Of a stretch of 64,000 bases of DNA, positions 18,147-27,644 are shown piece after piece; position 1 is the first letter of the stretch; every line of letters starts with the position of its first letter. Both the position numbers and the translations under genes were made by a program. A model generated the notes under the pieces. That model did no database searches, was not told where the DNA came from, and saw nothing but the letters and a program-made list of their open reading frames with translations. The stretch comes from DASUAS01 sp963841415 (GTDB lineage Bacteria > Actinomycetota > Acidimicrobiia > IMCC26256 > DASPTH01): positions 1 through 64,000 of the forward strand of contig CAWJCN010000003.1 in NCBI GenBank assembly GCA_963841415.1. The letters run 5' to 3'.

Positions 18147-19140
18147 ATGGGCGACGTCAACGTGCTGGATCCCGCCCCGCTGGACGGGTCGATCACCGTC
18201 GCCGCGGTGCAGGTGACACCGGTCTTCCTCGACCGTGACGCCACCGTCGAGCTCATCGCAGCACACGTCGGAGAGGCGGCCGCGGCGGGCGCGCAGCTCG
18301 TCGTCCTCCCCGAAGCCATCGTGCCCGGCTACCCCGACTGGGTGTGGCGCAAGGCGGCGTGGTCCGACGGCGAGCTCTACGAGCGGCTCTTCGATCAGGC
18401 GGTGGACCTGCCCGGGACCGCCATCGAAAGACTCGGCGCCGCGGCCCGGGCGGCGCGCGGTCTGGGTTGCGGTCGGGGTCACGGAGCGGGTCCGGTCCGG
18501 GACGCTCTACAACACCCTCGTCTACCTCGACCCCGAGGGTCACATCGCCGCCCGCCACCGCAAGCTGGTGGCGACCGGCGGCGAGCGGACCATCTGGGGC
18601 CCCGGCGACGGCTCCGATCTGGCCGTCGTCGACGCCGGGTTCGCCCGCCTCGGCGGGCTCATCTGCTGGGAGAACCTCATGCCCCGCGCCCGAGCCGCGC
18701 TGTACGACCAAGGCCTCGAGGTGTTCCTCGCCCCGACGTGGGACAACAGCGACGCCTGGCTCGCGACGCTGCGCCACATCGGCCGAGAGGGCCGCTGCTA
18801 CGTCGTCGGCACCAACACCTGCCTGCGGGCCGGCGACCTGCCCGACGACCTGGCCGGCGTCACAGGCCTCTACCGCGGCGAAGACGACTGGCTGTCCCGC
18901 GGCAACACGGCCATCGTCGGGCCCGGCGGTGACGTCATCGCCGGGCCGCTCGTCGGCGAGGCCGGCATGCTCGTGGCCACCCTCGACCTTCGTGCCCTGC
19001 GACGAGCCCGACGCGAGTTCGACGTGAGCGGCCACTACGCCCGCCCCGACGTGTTCGGGCGCGACACGAACCCGGTAGGCCAGGTCGTCGGCGGCGACGC
19101 CCGCGGCGCGGTCCTCGACGCCACGCACTCGGGAGGCTGA
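18147..19140 (+). CDS. Nitrilase (CN hydrolase family), one frameshift
   Basis: This carbon-nitrogen hydrolase would convert a nitrile to a carboxylic acid and ammonia, or a related substrate. ATG 18147 follows GAGAGGAAGG. The catalytic triad is visible: Glu in VVLPEAIVPGYPD (residue 56), Lys in RHRKLVATGGER, and Cys in GGLICWENLMPRARA. PTWDNSDAWLATLRH and GRCYVVGTNTCL are typical of nitrilases of about 320-350 residues. A single frame change near 18465 joins the two halves (total about 330). It is the first of three tightly spaced genes with a flavoprotein and an OsmC protein. Confidence 0.88.
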
Positions 19141-19144
19141 CGAG

Positions 19145-20392
19145 GTGCGACCCGACCACCGCACGACTGCCGTCATCATCGGCGCCGGCCACAGCGGCTT
19201 GGCGATGAGCAAGCGGCTGGCCGACGCCGGCATCGACAACGTGCTGCTCGAACGGGACGAGGTGGCGAGCTCGTGGCGCAACCAGCGCTGGGACTCGTTC
19301 ACGTTGTTGACGCCGAACTGGCAGACGCGGTTGCCGGGCTGCAGCTACGAGGGTGACGACCCCGACGGGTTCATGACCGGCGCGGACATCGCGGCGTTCA
19401 TCCGGCGCTACGCCGAGACCATCGACGCGCCCGTACGCACGGGCGCGGAGGTGACGTCGGTGCGAGGGGCCGACGGTGGTTACGACGTCGTGACGGCGGA
19501 GGGCACGTGGCGGTCCCGGTGCGTGGTCCTCGCCGGCGGTGCGTGCAACGTGCCGAGCGTGCCGCCGTGTGCTGCCGCCGTTCCTGACCGCGTCGCGTCG
19601 GTGAACCCGTTGGTGTACCGGAGTCCCGACGAGCTGCCCGACCGCGGAGTGCTGGTCGTCGGCGCAGCGGCGACGGGCATCCAGCTGGCCGACGAGATCC
19701 AGTCGTCGGGACGCCAGGTGTTGTTGTCGGTTGGTGAGCACGTCCGCATGCCGCGGACCTACCGCGGTCACGACATCCAGCACTGGATGGAAGCGATCGG
19801 ACGTCTCGACGAGCGCTATGACGAGGTCGAGGAGATCCTGAAGGCTCGCGGTCTCGCCTCGCCGCAGCTCATCGGCACGCGCGAACGGCGGACGCTCGAC
19901 CTCAACTGCCTGACCGATGCCGGCGTCCAGCTTCGAGGACGGCTCGGCACGATCCGCGACGGGGTCGCGCTGTTCTCCGGCGGGCTCGCCAACCACTGTC
20001 GCCTCGCCGACCAGAAGCTCGGCCGACTGCTCGACGAGATCGACGAGTGGATCGAGGCGAACGGTCTCGACCGCGATGTCGAAGCGGCGGAACGACCGAA
20101 CCCGACACGCGTGCCGTCGGGCGTCCCGCTCACGTTGGACCTGACGAGCGGCGAGGTCGGAGCCGTCGTGTGGGCGACCGGCTTCCGACCCGATCTCTCA
20201 TGGGTCGACCTGCCCGTGTTCGACAGCTCCGCGCGCCTCCGTCACGACGGCGGCGTCGTCGACGCGCCAGGCGTGTACTACCTCGGCGGGACGTTCCTCC
20301 GCCGGCGCCGATCGAGCTTCATCCACGGCGCGGCCGCGGACACCGCCGACCTGGCGGCACACCTCGCCGCGCACCTGGCCGACTCGAAGTGA
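19145..20392 (+). CDS. FAD/NADPH-dependent oxidoreductase (flavin monooxygenase-like)
   Basis: This 415-residue protein has an N-terminal FAD-binding GxGxxG (TTAVIIGAGHSGLAMSKRL), then VASSWRNQRWDSFTLLTPNW, typical of flavin-containing monooxygenases. A second nucleotide-binding site is GVLVVGAAATGIQLADEI. VVWATGFRPDLSWVDLPVF and YYLGGTFLRRRRSSFIHG complete the pattern of the MSMEG_0569-like oxidoreductases found with nitrilases in Nit1C-type clusters. GTG 19145 lies 4 bp after the nitrilase stop, so translation is probably coupled. Substrate unknown; it may produce or process the nitrile. Confidence 0.8.
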   Translation: MRPDHRTTAVIIGAGHSGLAMSKRLADAGIDNVLLERDEVASSWRNQRWDSFTLLTPNWQTRLPGCSYEGDDPDGFMTGADIAAFIRRYAETIDAPVRTGAEVTSVRGADGGYDVVTAEGTWRSRCVVLAGGACNVPSVPPCAAAVPDRVASVNPLVYRSPDELPDRGVLVVGAAATGIQLADEIQSSGRQVLLSVGEHVRMPRTYRGHDIQHWMEAIGRLDERYDEVEEILKARGLASPQLIGTRERRTLDLNCLTDAGVQLRGRLGTIRDGVALFSGGLANHCRLADQKLGRLLDEIDEWIEANGLDRDVEAAERPNPTRVPSGVPLTLDLTSGEVGAVVWATGFRPDLSWVDLPVFDSSARLRHDGGVVDAPGVYYLGGTFLRRRRSSFIHGAAADTADLAAHLAAHLADSK

Positions 20393-20438
20393 TCAGCACT
20401 CGTCCGCCGATGGCGGACCCGGATCCAAGGAGATGCAG

Positions 20439-20993
20439 ATGAGCGACGAAGTCAACGGCGTCCCGTGCGACAAGATGTTCGGCGCGATCGCCAGGTTCCG
20501 TGAGGACGGCAACCTGGCCGCGTTCCGCTTCTCGGCCACGAACGAGTGGGTCGAGGGCACCGCAAGTGAGTCGACGATCCACGAGTGGTACGGCATCGGT
20601 GCCGACCACGAGCACGTCCGGGAGTTCCGCTACCGCGCCGATCACCCCACGCTCGGTCACGGTCACGGTCCGACACCTCAGGAGTACGTGCTCCACGCGC
20701 TGGCTGCATGCATCACCGCGGGCGTGGCCACGGGCGCCGCGGCCCGGAACATCACCTTGCACCGCGTGTCATCCACGGTGACTGCTGACATCGACGTCCG
20801 AGGTGTGCTCGGCATCGACCCCGACGTCCGCAAGGGATTCAGCAACGTCGAGGTCTCCTTCGACGTCGACGCCGACTGCGACAGCGAGCAGAAGGAGGCA
20901 CTGGTTGCTGCCGCGACCAAGTACTCGGCGGTGTTCGACATGCTGTCGAACCCGACGGAGGTGAACGTCTCCCGCGCGTGCTCACCGCTCTGA
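20439..20993 (+). CDS. OsmC family peroxiredoxin-like protein
   Basis: This 184-residue protein has the OsmC layout: a beta-rich N-terminal half with FRADHPTLG-like HGHGPTPQEYVLHALAACIT (helix with the conserved Cys), then FSNVEVSFDVDADCDSEQKEALVAAA and the terminal VSRACSPL. OsmC proteins reduce organic hydroperoxides with paired cysteines; here CIT and the RAC near the end are candidates. ATG 20439 is preferred over 20433 because AAGGAG lies 6 bases before it. It is the third gene of the nitrilase/flavoprotein group. Confidence 0.85.
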   Translation: MSDEVNGVPCDKMFGAIARFREDGNLAAFRFSATNEWVEGTASESTIHEWYGIGADHEHVREFRYRADHPTLGHGHGPTPQEYVLHALAACITAGVATGAAARNITLHRVSSTVTADIDVRGVLGIDPDVRKGFSNVEVSFDVDADCDSEQKEALVAAATKYSAVFDMLSNPTEVNVSRACSPL

Positions 20994-21009
20994 GTGCCAG
21001 TCGGGTCCC

Positions 21010-21615
21010 TCACTCGCGGTTCTCGCTCTCGCGGGGGACCGGCAGGTAGTCACGGAAGACGTCCATCTGCTTCCACTCCGGCACCGGCGGCACGTGGCCT
21101 GGCCTCGGGGCGTAGACGGAGGGCTCGACGTTCTGCATCCGATGGATGTAGCGAGGACAGTTCGGGAAGATCCGCTCGGCTCGGACCCGGACGATGAGCT
21201 GGGCTCCGTCGAACGCCCCGAGCAGCGCGTCGTCGTCGTGAAGGGAAGCCGTGCCGTTGACCCGCATCCGGTTGGGCCGCTCGAAGTCGATGAACAACAG
21301 GCCCACCTTCGGGTTGACGACGATGTTGCCCAGACTGCGAAACATGCCGTTGCCGTCGTAGCTCGGGAATGCGAGCGTCGTCGAGTCCACCACCCGTACG
21401 AACCCCGGCATCCCACCCTTGTACGAGCAGTCGGGCCACCCCTCGGCATCGGCCGTGGCGAGGAAGAACATCGGGCTGCGCTCGACGAAGGCCTGGTCGG
21501 CGTCGCTGAACTCGGCGTGGACCGTGATCTCCTCCAGGCGATCGGCGATCCGCCGGCTGTCGAAAGCATCCTGGAGCGTCCGGGACCCCCGGTGGTAGAT
21601 GCCGCCCTCGTCCAT
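21010..21615 (-). CDS. Pyridoxamine 5'-phosphate oxidase-like FMN protein
   Basis: This 201-residue split-barrel flavoprotein contains FLATADAEGWPDCSYKGGMPG, LAFPSYDGNGMFRSLGNIVVNP and VGLLFIDFERPNRMRVNGTA. These are the FMN-binding features of the PNPOx-like family. Such proteins bind FMN or F420 and reduce or bind varied substrates; true vitamin B6 synthesis is not implied. ATG 21615 follows GGAGG and overlaps the stop of a 13-codon upstream ORF. The longer upstream reading lacks family similarity and is rejected. Confidence 0.8.
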   Translation of the reverse strand: MDEGGIYHRGSRTLQDAFDSRRIADRLEEITVHAEFSDADQAFVERSPMFFLATADAEGWPDCSYKGGMPGFVRVVDSTTLAFPSYDGNGMFRSLGNIVVNPKVGLLFIDFERPNRMRVNGTASLHDDDALLGAFDGAQLIVRVRAERIFPNCPRYIHRMQNVEPSVYAPRPGHVPPVPEWKQMDVFRDYLPVPRESENRE

Positions 21616-21656
21616 CAACGCCCTCCGTGGTCGGCAATGATCACGTACTTCGGCAT
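21615..21656 (-). other. 13-codon ORF overlapping the PNPOx-like start
   Basis: ATG 21656 follows GGAG with 8-base spacing and encodes MPKYVIIADHGGR, ending in TGA that shares a base with the ATG of the PNPOx-like gene. It may be a translational leader or the relic of a truncated GYD-type protein. Expression is unproven. Confidence 0.35.
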
Positions 21657-21851
21657 CTGGGTGCTCCTTGGTCTTCTTCGACGAGCGAATCGTGCCACTC
21701 GCCGACATCGCCTCGCCACGGGTGCGAGCCCCGAGGAGCCCCGCGCGGCGAGCGCGTGGTTCGGCGCCTGGGTCGTGCAGCACACGGTGCGGCGCGCGAT
21801 GCTCGGACCGATCGTGCCGGTCGTGCAGCGCGATCCTCGGAGGGAGATCCG

Positions 21852-22659
21852 ATGCAGATCTTGTGGACCTCGACGCCGATGGAGGGTGTGTTCCTGCCGT
21901 TCGTCTCCATCGCGCGTGTGTTGCAGGATCGGGGGCACGAGCTTCTCGTCGCCGCGGGCGCGGATGTCGCAGCCCGCGTCGCCGAGGCCGGGTTCGAGCA
22001 GCGTGTCATCGGCCCGGCGGCGATGGAAGCGGCCGGGCGGGCGTTCGCCGAACCCGCCGTCACGGCCGCGGACGGCGCGGGGCCCGTGTTCGGGGCGGCG
22101 ATGTTCGGCGGCGTGTTCGCCCCCGCGCTGCTTCCGGAGATCCGCCGCATCGCAGAGGAGCTCCATCCGGCAGTCATCGTCCATCCTGCGTTCGAGGCGG
22201 CTGGTGCGATCGTCGCAGCTGAGCGCAACGTGCCTTCCGTGAGGTACGGCTTCGCGCAGCCGCTCGAACCGGCGATGGTGCGCGCGCTCGCCGAACGTGT
22301 ACGTCGAGCGGTGGTTACCACTCGCGCCGCTGCTCGACGTGACCGACGTGGTCGTGTGCCATGGCGGGTCCGGCACGACCCTTGCCGCGCTCGGCGCGGG
22401 CCGGCCGCTGGTTCTGGTCCCACAGGGTGCGGACCAGTTCCAGAACGCAGCCGCGTGTGGCCGCGCCGGAGCGGCAATCGTGCTGACACCGGACGAGACC
22501 GATGCGCAGAGCGTTCGACGCGCGGTCGAGAGGGTTCTCACGCGCGACAGCCCGCAACGCGCCGCGGCCCAGCGCATCGCGTGCGAGATCGCCACGATGC
22601 CGGACTCTCGAGCTGCTGCTGAGACGATCGAGCAGCTCGTTCGCGACCGCGGCCGATAG
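21852..22659 (+). pseudogene. UGT/MGT-type glycosyltransferase with internal deletion and frameshift
   Basis: ATG 21852 follows GGAGGGAG. The N-terminal domain starts MQILWTSTPMEGVFLPFVSI, the nucleotide-sugar glycosyltransferase pattern of the GT1 family. After PSVRYGFAQPLEPAMVRALAE the frame changes at about 22297. Directly adjacent is the C-terminal NVYVERWLPLAPLL, then VVCHGGSGTTLAALGAGRPL and VPQGADQFQNAA, the donor-binding signature. Roughly 120-140 residues between the two domains are missing compared with the usual length of about 400. The product would be about 269 residues and is unlikely to work. It stands alone between the PNPOx-like gene and the SDR pair. Confidence 0.75.
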
Positions 22660-22838
22660 CGCGATCTGCGGGAAGACCAGATGGCGGGTCAAACGTCTTG
22701 GTCGGCCACGAGGCCCGCGGCGTTTCGCCGGTACGTCCAGCGGGCCGAGTCGTAGGAGTGGGCGGCGAAGCGCTCCCTGCGGCGAGAGCCGTCGCAGGAG
22801 TTCTGGGGTTCGTCGCTGCGCTTCTCGCACCGACCCAG

Positions 22839-23600
22839 TCACGGCACGACGTAGCCGCCGTCGACCGGGAGGGCGACGCCGAGGACGAACGAGGCGGCGT
22901 CGGAGCACAGCCACAGCACCGCGTTCGCCACCTCCTCGGCCGTCCCGATGCGCCCGATCGGGTGCAACGCGACCAGGTGCTCCTCGAGGCCCTGGTCGAT
23001 GACCTGCTGCACCATCGGCGTGAGGACGGTGCCCGGGCACACCGCGTTGACGCGGATCCCGCGGCGTCCGTACTCGAGCGCGGCCGTCTTCGTCAGGCCG
23101 ATCACGCCGTGCTTCGACGACACGTAGGGCGCCTGACCCGGATACGCGACCAGTCCGGCGCCCGACGCGGTGTTCACGATGGCGCCACCGTCGGCGAGCA
23201 GGTGCGGGATCTCCGCGTGCATGCACAGGTACACACCCCGGTACATCACACCGGTCACACGGTCCCACTCCTCCACCGGGAGGTCGCCGACATCGTGCTC
23301 GGCGCCGGCGACGCCGGCGTTGTTGTGCGCGAAGTCGAGTCGACCGAACTCGTCGATCGTGCGCGTCACCATCGCGTCGACCGACGAAGGCGACGACACG
23401 TCGGTCGCCACGAAGGTGGCGCGCGCACCGAGCTCGCGCGCGAGTGCGGCGGTGTCCTCACCCCCAGCCGCGTCGACGTCCGCCACCACCACCGACGCGC
23501 CGGCGCGCGCGAAGCCGAGCGCCGACGCCCTCCCGATGCCGGCGGCCGCGCCGGTGACGATGGCGACCCGATCGCGGAAGTCGTACGAGACCTGGCTCAC
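22839..23600 (-). CDS. SDR family dehydrogenase
   Basis: This 253-residue classical short-chain dehydrogenase has TGAAAGIGRAS (cofactor loop), VVADVDAAGGED (acidic residue favouring NAD), HNNAGVAG, the Tyr-Lys pair in YVSSKHGVI, and PVDGGYVVP at the end. GTG 23600 overlaps the stop of the upstream SDR gene (GTGA). Together with the other SDR, two amidohydrolases and possibly more it forms a leftward operon starting at 27533. It probably oxidises a ring or side-chain alcohol. Confidence 0.88.
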   Translation of the reverse strand: MSQVSYDFRDRVAIVTGAAAGIGRASALGFARAGASVVVADVDAAGGEDTAALARELGARATFVATDVSSPSSVDAMVTRTIDEFGRLDFAHNNAGVAGAEHDVGDLPVEEWDRVTGVMYRGVYLCMHAEIPHLLADGGAIVNTASGAGLVAYPGQAPYVSSKHGVIGLTKTAALEYGRRGIRVNAVCPGTVLTPMVQQVIDQGLEEHLVALHPIGRIGTAEEVANAVLWLCSDAASFVLGVALPVDGGYVVP

Positions 23601-24352
23601 GCGGTGGCTCCGCCGTCCATCATGAACGAGGCTCCGGTGACCATGTGGGCGTCCTCCCCGGCGAGGTAGAGGATGGCGGTCGCGACCGTCGCCGGTTCCA
23701 TCACCCCGGTGATCACCGAACGCCCGCGGTCGAACAGCGACCGGTCGATCTCGTCGGTGAACTCGAAGTTGTCGAGGAACCTCGTGGCCACGGAGCTGGG
23801 ACACACGCAGTTGACGCGCACCCCGCGCGCGCCGAACTCGACCGCGAGCGACTTCGTCAGCATCACGACACCTCCCTTCGACGCGCAGTACGCCGCGTTG
23901 TAGGGCACCGCCCGCACCCCGGCGACGGACGCGACGTTCACGATGTTGCCGCGCGTGGCGAGCAGCGCGGGCAGCGCCTCCCGACACATCAGGAACGTAC
24001 CGGTGAGGTTGACGGCGAGCGTGCGCTCCCAGTCTTCGAGCGTCACGTCGGCGGTCGGCGCGAATTGCCCGACGCCCGCGACGTTGACGAGCACGTCGAG
24101 GCGACCGGTCGCGTCGACAGCGGTGGCGATTGCCCGCGCGCACGACTCCGGATCGGTGACGTCGGCGGTGACGGCCCGACCGACCGCGCCCCGCCCGGCG
24201 ACGAGCTCGTCCGCTGCAGCCGCGGCTGCCGCATCGACGTCGGCGCAGGTGACGTCGGCGCCGTCGGCGGCGAACGCGGCGACGGCTGCCCGCCCGATGC
24301 CACCGCCGGCGCCGGCGACCAGCACGGAACGGCCGGCGAACCGCCCGCTCAA
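23597..24352 (-). CDS. SDR family dehydrogenase
   Basis: This 251-residue classical SDR has VLVAGAGGGIGRAA, CADVDAAAAAA, NVAGVGQFAPTADV, YNAAYCASKGGV (Tyr-x3-Lys) and GASFMMDGGATA. The TTG at 24352 overlaps the stop of the upstream amidohydrolase (TTGA), which fits the compact spacing of this operon. A much longer in-frame extension opposite the amidohydrolase is an artefact of GC-rich coding DNA. Likely a paired dehydrogenase with the next gene, acting on successive intermediates or stereoisomers. Confidence 0.87.
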   Translation of the reverse strand: MSGRFAGRSVLVAGAGGGIGRAAVAAFAADGADVTCADVDAAAAAAADELVAGRGAVGRAVTADVTDPESCARAIATAVDATGRLDVLVNVAGVGQFAPTADVTLEDWERTLAVNLTGTFLMCREALPALLATRGNIVNVASVAGVRAVPYNAAYCASKGGVVMLTKSLAVEFGARGVRVNCVCPSSVATRFLDNFEFTDEIDRSLFDRGRSVITGVMEPATVATAILYLAGEDAHMVTGASFMMDGGATA

Positions 24353-26085
24353 CTGCTCGCCCGACCGGCTGCGCCGGGCACCGTCACGGTCTCGGTGTCG
24401 TGCCCGGACCGGAGTGCCGTGCCGGGGAGCGTTCCCGTGAGCGCACCGCCGCGCACCACTTCGACGCCTTCGACGAAGACGTGCTCCACACCGATCGCGT
24501 CGGCAGACAGTCGCTCGGCGCCGCCGGGCAGGTCGCGGCGCGCGGTGGTCGGCGCCGAGCCGACGGTCGCGGCGTCGAACACCATCAGATCGGCGTGGAA
24601 GCCCTCCGCCACGCGACCGCGGCCGCGCAGCCCGAGCAGCCGCGCCGGCACGTCGGTGATGCGACGCACCGCGTCCTCGAGGGTGAACAGCGCGCGCTCC
24701 CGCACGAGCTCGCCGAGCACGACGGTGGGGTAGTTGGCATGGCACATCAGGTCCACGTGCGCGCCGGCGTCGGAGCCGCCGAGGACCACACGCGAATCGG
24801 ACCACACGTCCTTGCGGATGGCCCAGCCGCGATCGGAGACGCCGTACGAGGGCGTGAGCGACGGGAACACCGTGGTGAGCGGCGTGCGATCGGCGACCAC
24901 GACGTCGAGCAGCACCGCGAAGGGATCCATCCCCCGCTCGGCCGCGATCTGCGCGACCGTGCGGCCCGCGCAGCCCTCGCTCGCCGGCCCGCTCGCTTCG
25001 GCGACTTCCACGAGATCCCAGTCGGACACGAACGAGAGGCCACGCGCCACGGCCTCGTCGAGACCGGCGCGCAGGCGCGCGCGCACCTCGGGGTCGTCGA
25101 GCGCGCGCCGACGCTCGGGGTCCGGCAGGTTCCACACCTCGTCCCACCCGGGGAGCGAGCCCAGCACGCGATCGCTGCGCATGCGCAGCAGATCCGGGAG
25201 CGCCAGCGCCACGACGGTCGCGCCGCGCTCGGTCGCAAGGTCGCACGCAGTGAGCTGCTGCTCGTACACCTCCACCGGTGCCAGGCTGCCGAGCAGGTTC
25301 CAGTTGAGCGGTCGATCGGCTGCCAACGACATGTCGGCCATGAGCTCGGCGCGCTCGCGGGGGATCTCGCCCATCGCGGCGATGAACTCCAGCGTCGTGC
25401 CCGGGTGGTCGCGCACCGCGGCCGCGAGCGCAAGGAACTCGTCGCGCGCGGCGCCACGCGACGGCACCGGTTCACCGTCGCCGTCGGTGTGGGCTTCGCC
25501 GAGCGACGACGACACGCCGAGCGCGCCGTCCGCCATCGCGGCGTGGGCGAGCTCGACGATCGCGTCGACCTGCGCGGATCCAGCGGTGTCGTGCGCGGCG
25601 TCGCCCATCACGAGCCGCCGGATCGTGCTGTGGCCGGCGAGGAAGCCGGCATTCACCGCGAGGCGGCCGTCGAGCCGGCTCAGGAATTCGCCGAACCCGC
25701 GCCAGGCCCAGTCGGTCCCGGCTTCGAGCGCGGCGAGCGGGATGCCCTCGACGCGCGCCATCAATCGACGTACATACTCGGCGTGCTCGGGCGCGAGCGG
25801 CGCGATCGAGAAGCCGCAGTTCCCGCCGATCACCGTGGTGACACCGTGCAACGGCGACGGTGTCACCGCGCCGTCCCACAGCACCTGCGCGTCGTAGTGC
25901 GTGTGCAGATCGACGACGCCCGGCGCGACGACGCGTCCGTCGCAGTCGATCGTCTGGCGCGGCTCGTCGTCGACCGTTCCGAGGGAGACGATGCGCCCGC
26001 CGGCCACCCCGACGTCGGTGCGGCGGGGGGACGCACCCGTGCCGTCGACGAGCGTGCCGCCTCGGAGCAGCAGGTCGATCGTCAT
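24349..26085 (-). CDS. N-acyl-D-amino-acid deacylase-like amidohydrolase
   Basis: This 578-residue amidohydrolase of the D-aminoacylase/dihydroorotase-like (amidohydrolase 3) group opens with DLLLRGGTLVDGTGASPRRT. It has the metal motif DLHTHYDAQVLWDG, GVTTVIGGNCGFSIAPL, a late SDAGAHVD, and a C-terminal TRRDLPGGAERL segment. Family members hydrolyse amide or cyclic ureide bonds. It overlaps the upstream amidohydrolase by ATGA and the downstream SDR by TTGA, so all are one transcript. The same family occurs again at 27645-29348 on the other strand. Confidence 0.87.
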   Translation of the reverse strand: MTIDLLLRGGTLVDGTGASPRRTDVGVAGGRIVSLGTVDDEPRQTIDCDGRVVAPGVVDLHTHYDAQVLWDGAVTPSPLHGVTTVIGGNCGFSIAPLAPEHAEYVRRLMARVEGIPLAALEAGTDWAWRGFGEFLSRLDGRLAVNAGFLAGHSTIRRLVMGDAAHDTAGSAQVDAIVELAHAAMADGALGVSSSLGEAHTDGDGEPVPSRGAARDEFLALAAAVRDHPGTTLEFIAAMGEIPRERAELMADMSLAADRPLNWNLLGSLAPVEVYEQQLTACDLATERGATVVALALPDLLRMRSDRVLGSLPGWDEVWNLPDPERRRALDDPEVRARLRAGLDEAVARGLSFVSDWDLVEVAEASGPASEGCAGRTVAQIAAERGMDPFAVLLDVVVADRTPLTTVFPSLTPSYGVSDRGWAIRKDVWSDSRVVLGGSDAGAHVDLMCHANYPTVVLGELVRERALFTLEDAVRRITDVPARLLGLRGRGRVAEGFHADLMVFDAATVGSAPTTARRDLPGGAERLSADAIGVEHVFVEGVEVVRGGALTGTLPGTALRSGHDTETVTVPGAAGRASS

Positions 26086-27533
26086 GCGGACGCACGACCC
26101 CCGACTGCGGCGGCGGACAGCTCGGCGGTCACCGCCTCGGCGACCCGGGTACCGGAGAAGAAGTCGGGATTCACACCGGTGTAGAGCCGCACCGGGTTGC
26201 CGAAGAGGAAAGCGCGCAGGTCGTCGGTGGTGAGGAGCCCGTGCTCGACCATCTCGTACGCCTCGGGCAGCACGTCTGCCATCACCGGTACGTCCCAGTG
26301 CGACAGGTCGGAACCGAACATGGCGTTGAGGCGGGAGCCGAGGGGGTTCATGGTCGTGTCGAACGCGGTGACGGTCAGGGGGTCGTCGGCCTCACAACCC
26401 GCGAAGAACCGCGGCACGAACTGCTCGACGATGTCGGCGACGCTCCGCACACCGCACGCCGCGAACTCGTCGACCATCGCGGCGTCCGCGTCGGGCAGCG
26501 GTCGACCGCGCGGCGCGACGTGCGCCCATGCCGGCGCGTAGCGGGTGAAGTAGCCCCGCACCGCGTCCCAGTCGATGTCGGGTGCGTTGAGCGCGAGCAT
26601 GGCCGGCGCGTTGCGCTTCTGCCAGTGGCCGATGATGTCGGCCAGCAACGCGGCGGCCCACGCCACTCCGCCTTCGAGGAACGCGAAGTTGAGGTCCGGG
26701 AACCGACGCGTCACCCCGCCCAGGAACAGCGACTTGGCCAAGGCGTGGTTGCTCTCGCCGAGCATCCCGATGTGGTTGTAGACGTAGCTCGACGGTGCCG
26801 CGCGGTTCTGCCAACCGAGGGCGGCCGAGTGGAACGTGGGCGCGATGCGCAGCTCGCGGCACTTCTGCCACACCGCGTCGTAGTCGTACGCGCTGTCGAG
26901 GCCGTAGGTGTCGGTCCACGCGGCATAGGGCGCGAGCCGCGCGTCGCTCGACGCTTCCGCGACCGGGCGCTGCACGTAGCCCGCCATCACGACCGCCCGG
27001 AACCCCAGCGACGCCGCGTGCTCGAGCTCGTCGACCGCCTCGTTCGGGGTGTGCATGGGGATCTCGGCGACCGGCACCAGACGGTCGGAGAAGGGCGCGA
27101 ACCACTCGGCGTTGAAGCGGTTGAGCGCACGGCACGCGCCCCGTCGCTCCCGCTCGTCGTCGAAATGGGGAAACAGCAGGCCGTAGCTCGGGTACACGAC
27201 GCTCACGTCGATGCCGAACTCGTCGAGCCGCTCGGCGAGCAGCGCGGGGAGGTGCGCGGTCGCGATGTCCTGGGCGAGCACCGAGGGTCCGCCGCCCCAC
27301 GGCGGACGTCCCACTCGCCGGGCGGCGCGCTCCGACGGCGACAGCGAGTACCAGTCGACGGGCGGGCCGAAGGTGCCCGGCATGCGCCGCATCATCGACG
27401 GCCCGTCGAGGCGCACGCCCTCCTCGGCGAGGAGTGGCGCCAGCGCGGGCATGAACTCGACCGTATGACCGTCGATGTCGATCACCGGATGGCCCAGTTG
27501 CTGTCGGAGCTCGGCGCCCGAGCGGTCGCTCAC
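26082..27533 (-). CDS. ACMSD-type metal-dependent hydrolase (amidohydrolase 2)
   Basis: This 483-residue TIM-barrel hydrolase has VIDIDGHTVEFMPAL (metal His near the N-terminus), YGLLFPHFDDERERRGACRALNRFN, NFAFLEGGVAWAAAL and a late FGSDLSHWDVP with the metal Asp. It belongs to the amidohydrolase_2/ACMSD family that decarboxylates or hydrolyses cyclic compounds. GTG 27533 follows AAGGGAG and is the probable first gene of a four-gene leftward operon. It is divergent from a second deacylase-like gene. Confidence 0.85.
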   Translation of the reverse strand: MSDRSGAELRQQLGHPVIDIDGHTVEFMPALAPLLAEEGVRLDGPSMMRRMPGTFGPPVDWYSLSPSERAARRVGRPPWGGGPSVLAQDIATAHLPALLAERLDEFGIDVSVVYPSYGLLFPHFDDERERRGACRALNRFNAEWFAPFSDRLVPVAEIPMHTPNEAVDELEHAASLGFRAVVMAGYVQRPVAEASSDARLAPYAAWTDTYGLDSAYDYDAVWQKCRELRIAPTFHSAALGWQNRAAPSSYVYNHIGMLGESNHALAKSLFLGGVTRRFPDLNFAFLEGGVAWAAALLADIIGHWQKRNAPAMLALNAPDIDWDAVRGYFTRYAPAWAHVAPRGRPLPDADAAMVDEFAACGVRSVADIVEQFVPRFFAGCEADDPLTVTAFDTTMNPLGSRLNAMFGSDLSHWDVPVMADVLPEAYEMVEHGLLTTDDLRAFLFGNPVRLYTGVNPDFFSGTRVAEAVTAELSAAAVGGRASA

Positions 27534-27644
27534 GCGGCTCCCTTCCGAGAGGTGAGGTTGCAGGGGCGGCGCGGGTACGCCAACGGGACCTACTGTCTAC
27601 CGACCACCGCACCCGCCTGCAACCGCCCGCGCCCGGAGCGTGCA

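Noticed and set aside
24400..26184. A 594-codon open frame on the plus strand
   Set aside because: Antisense to the deacylase-like gene, which has clear metal-site motifs in its own frame.
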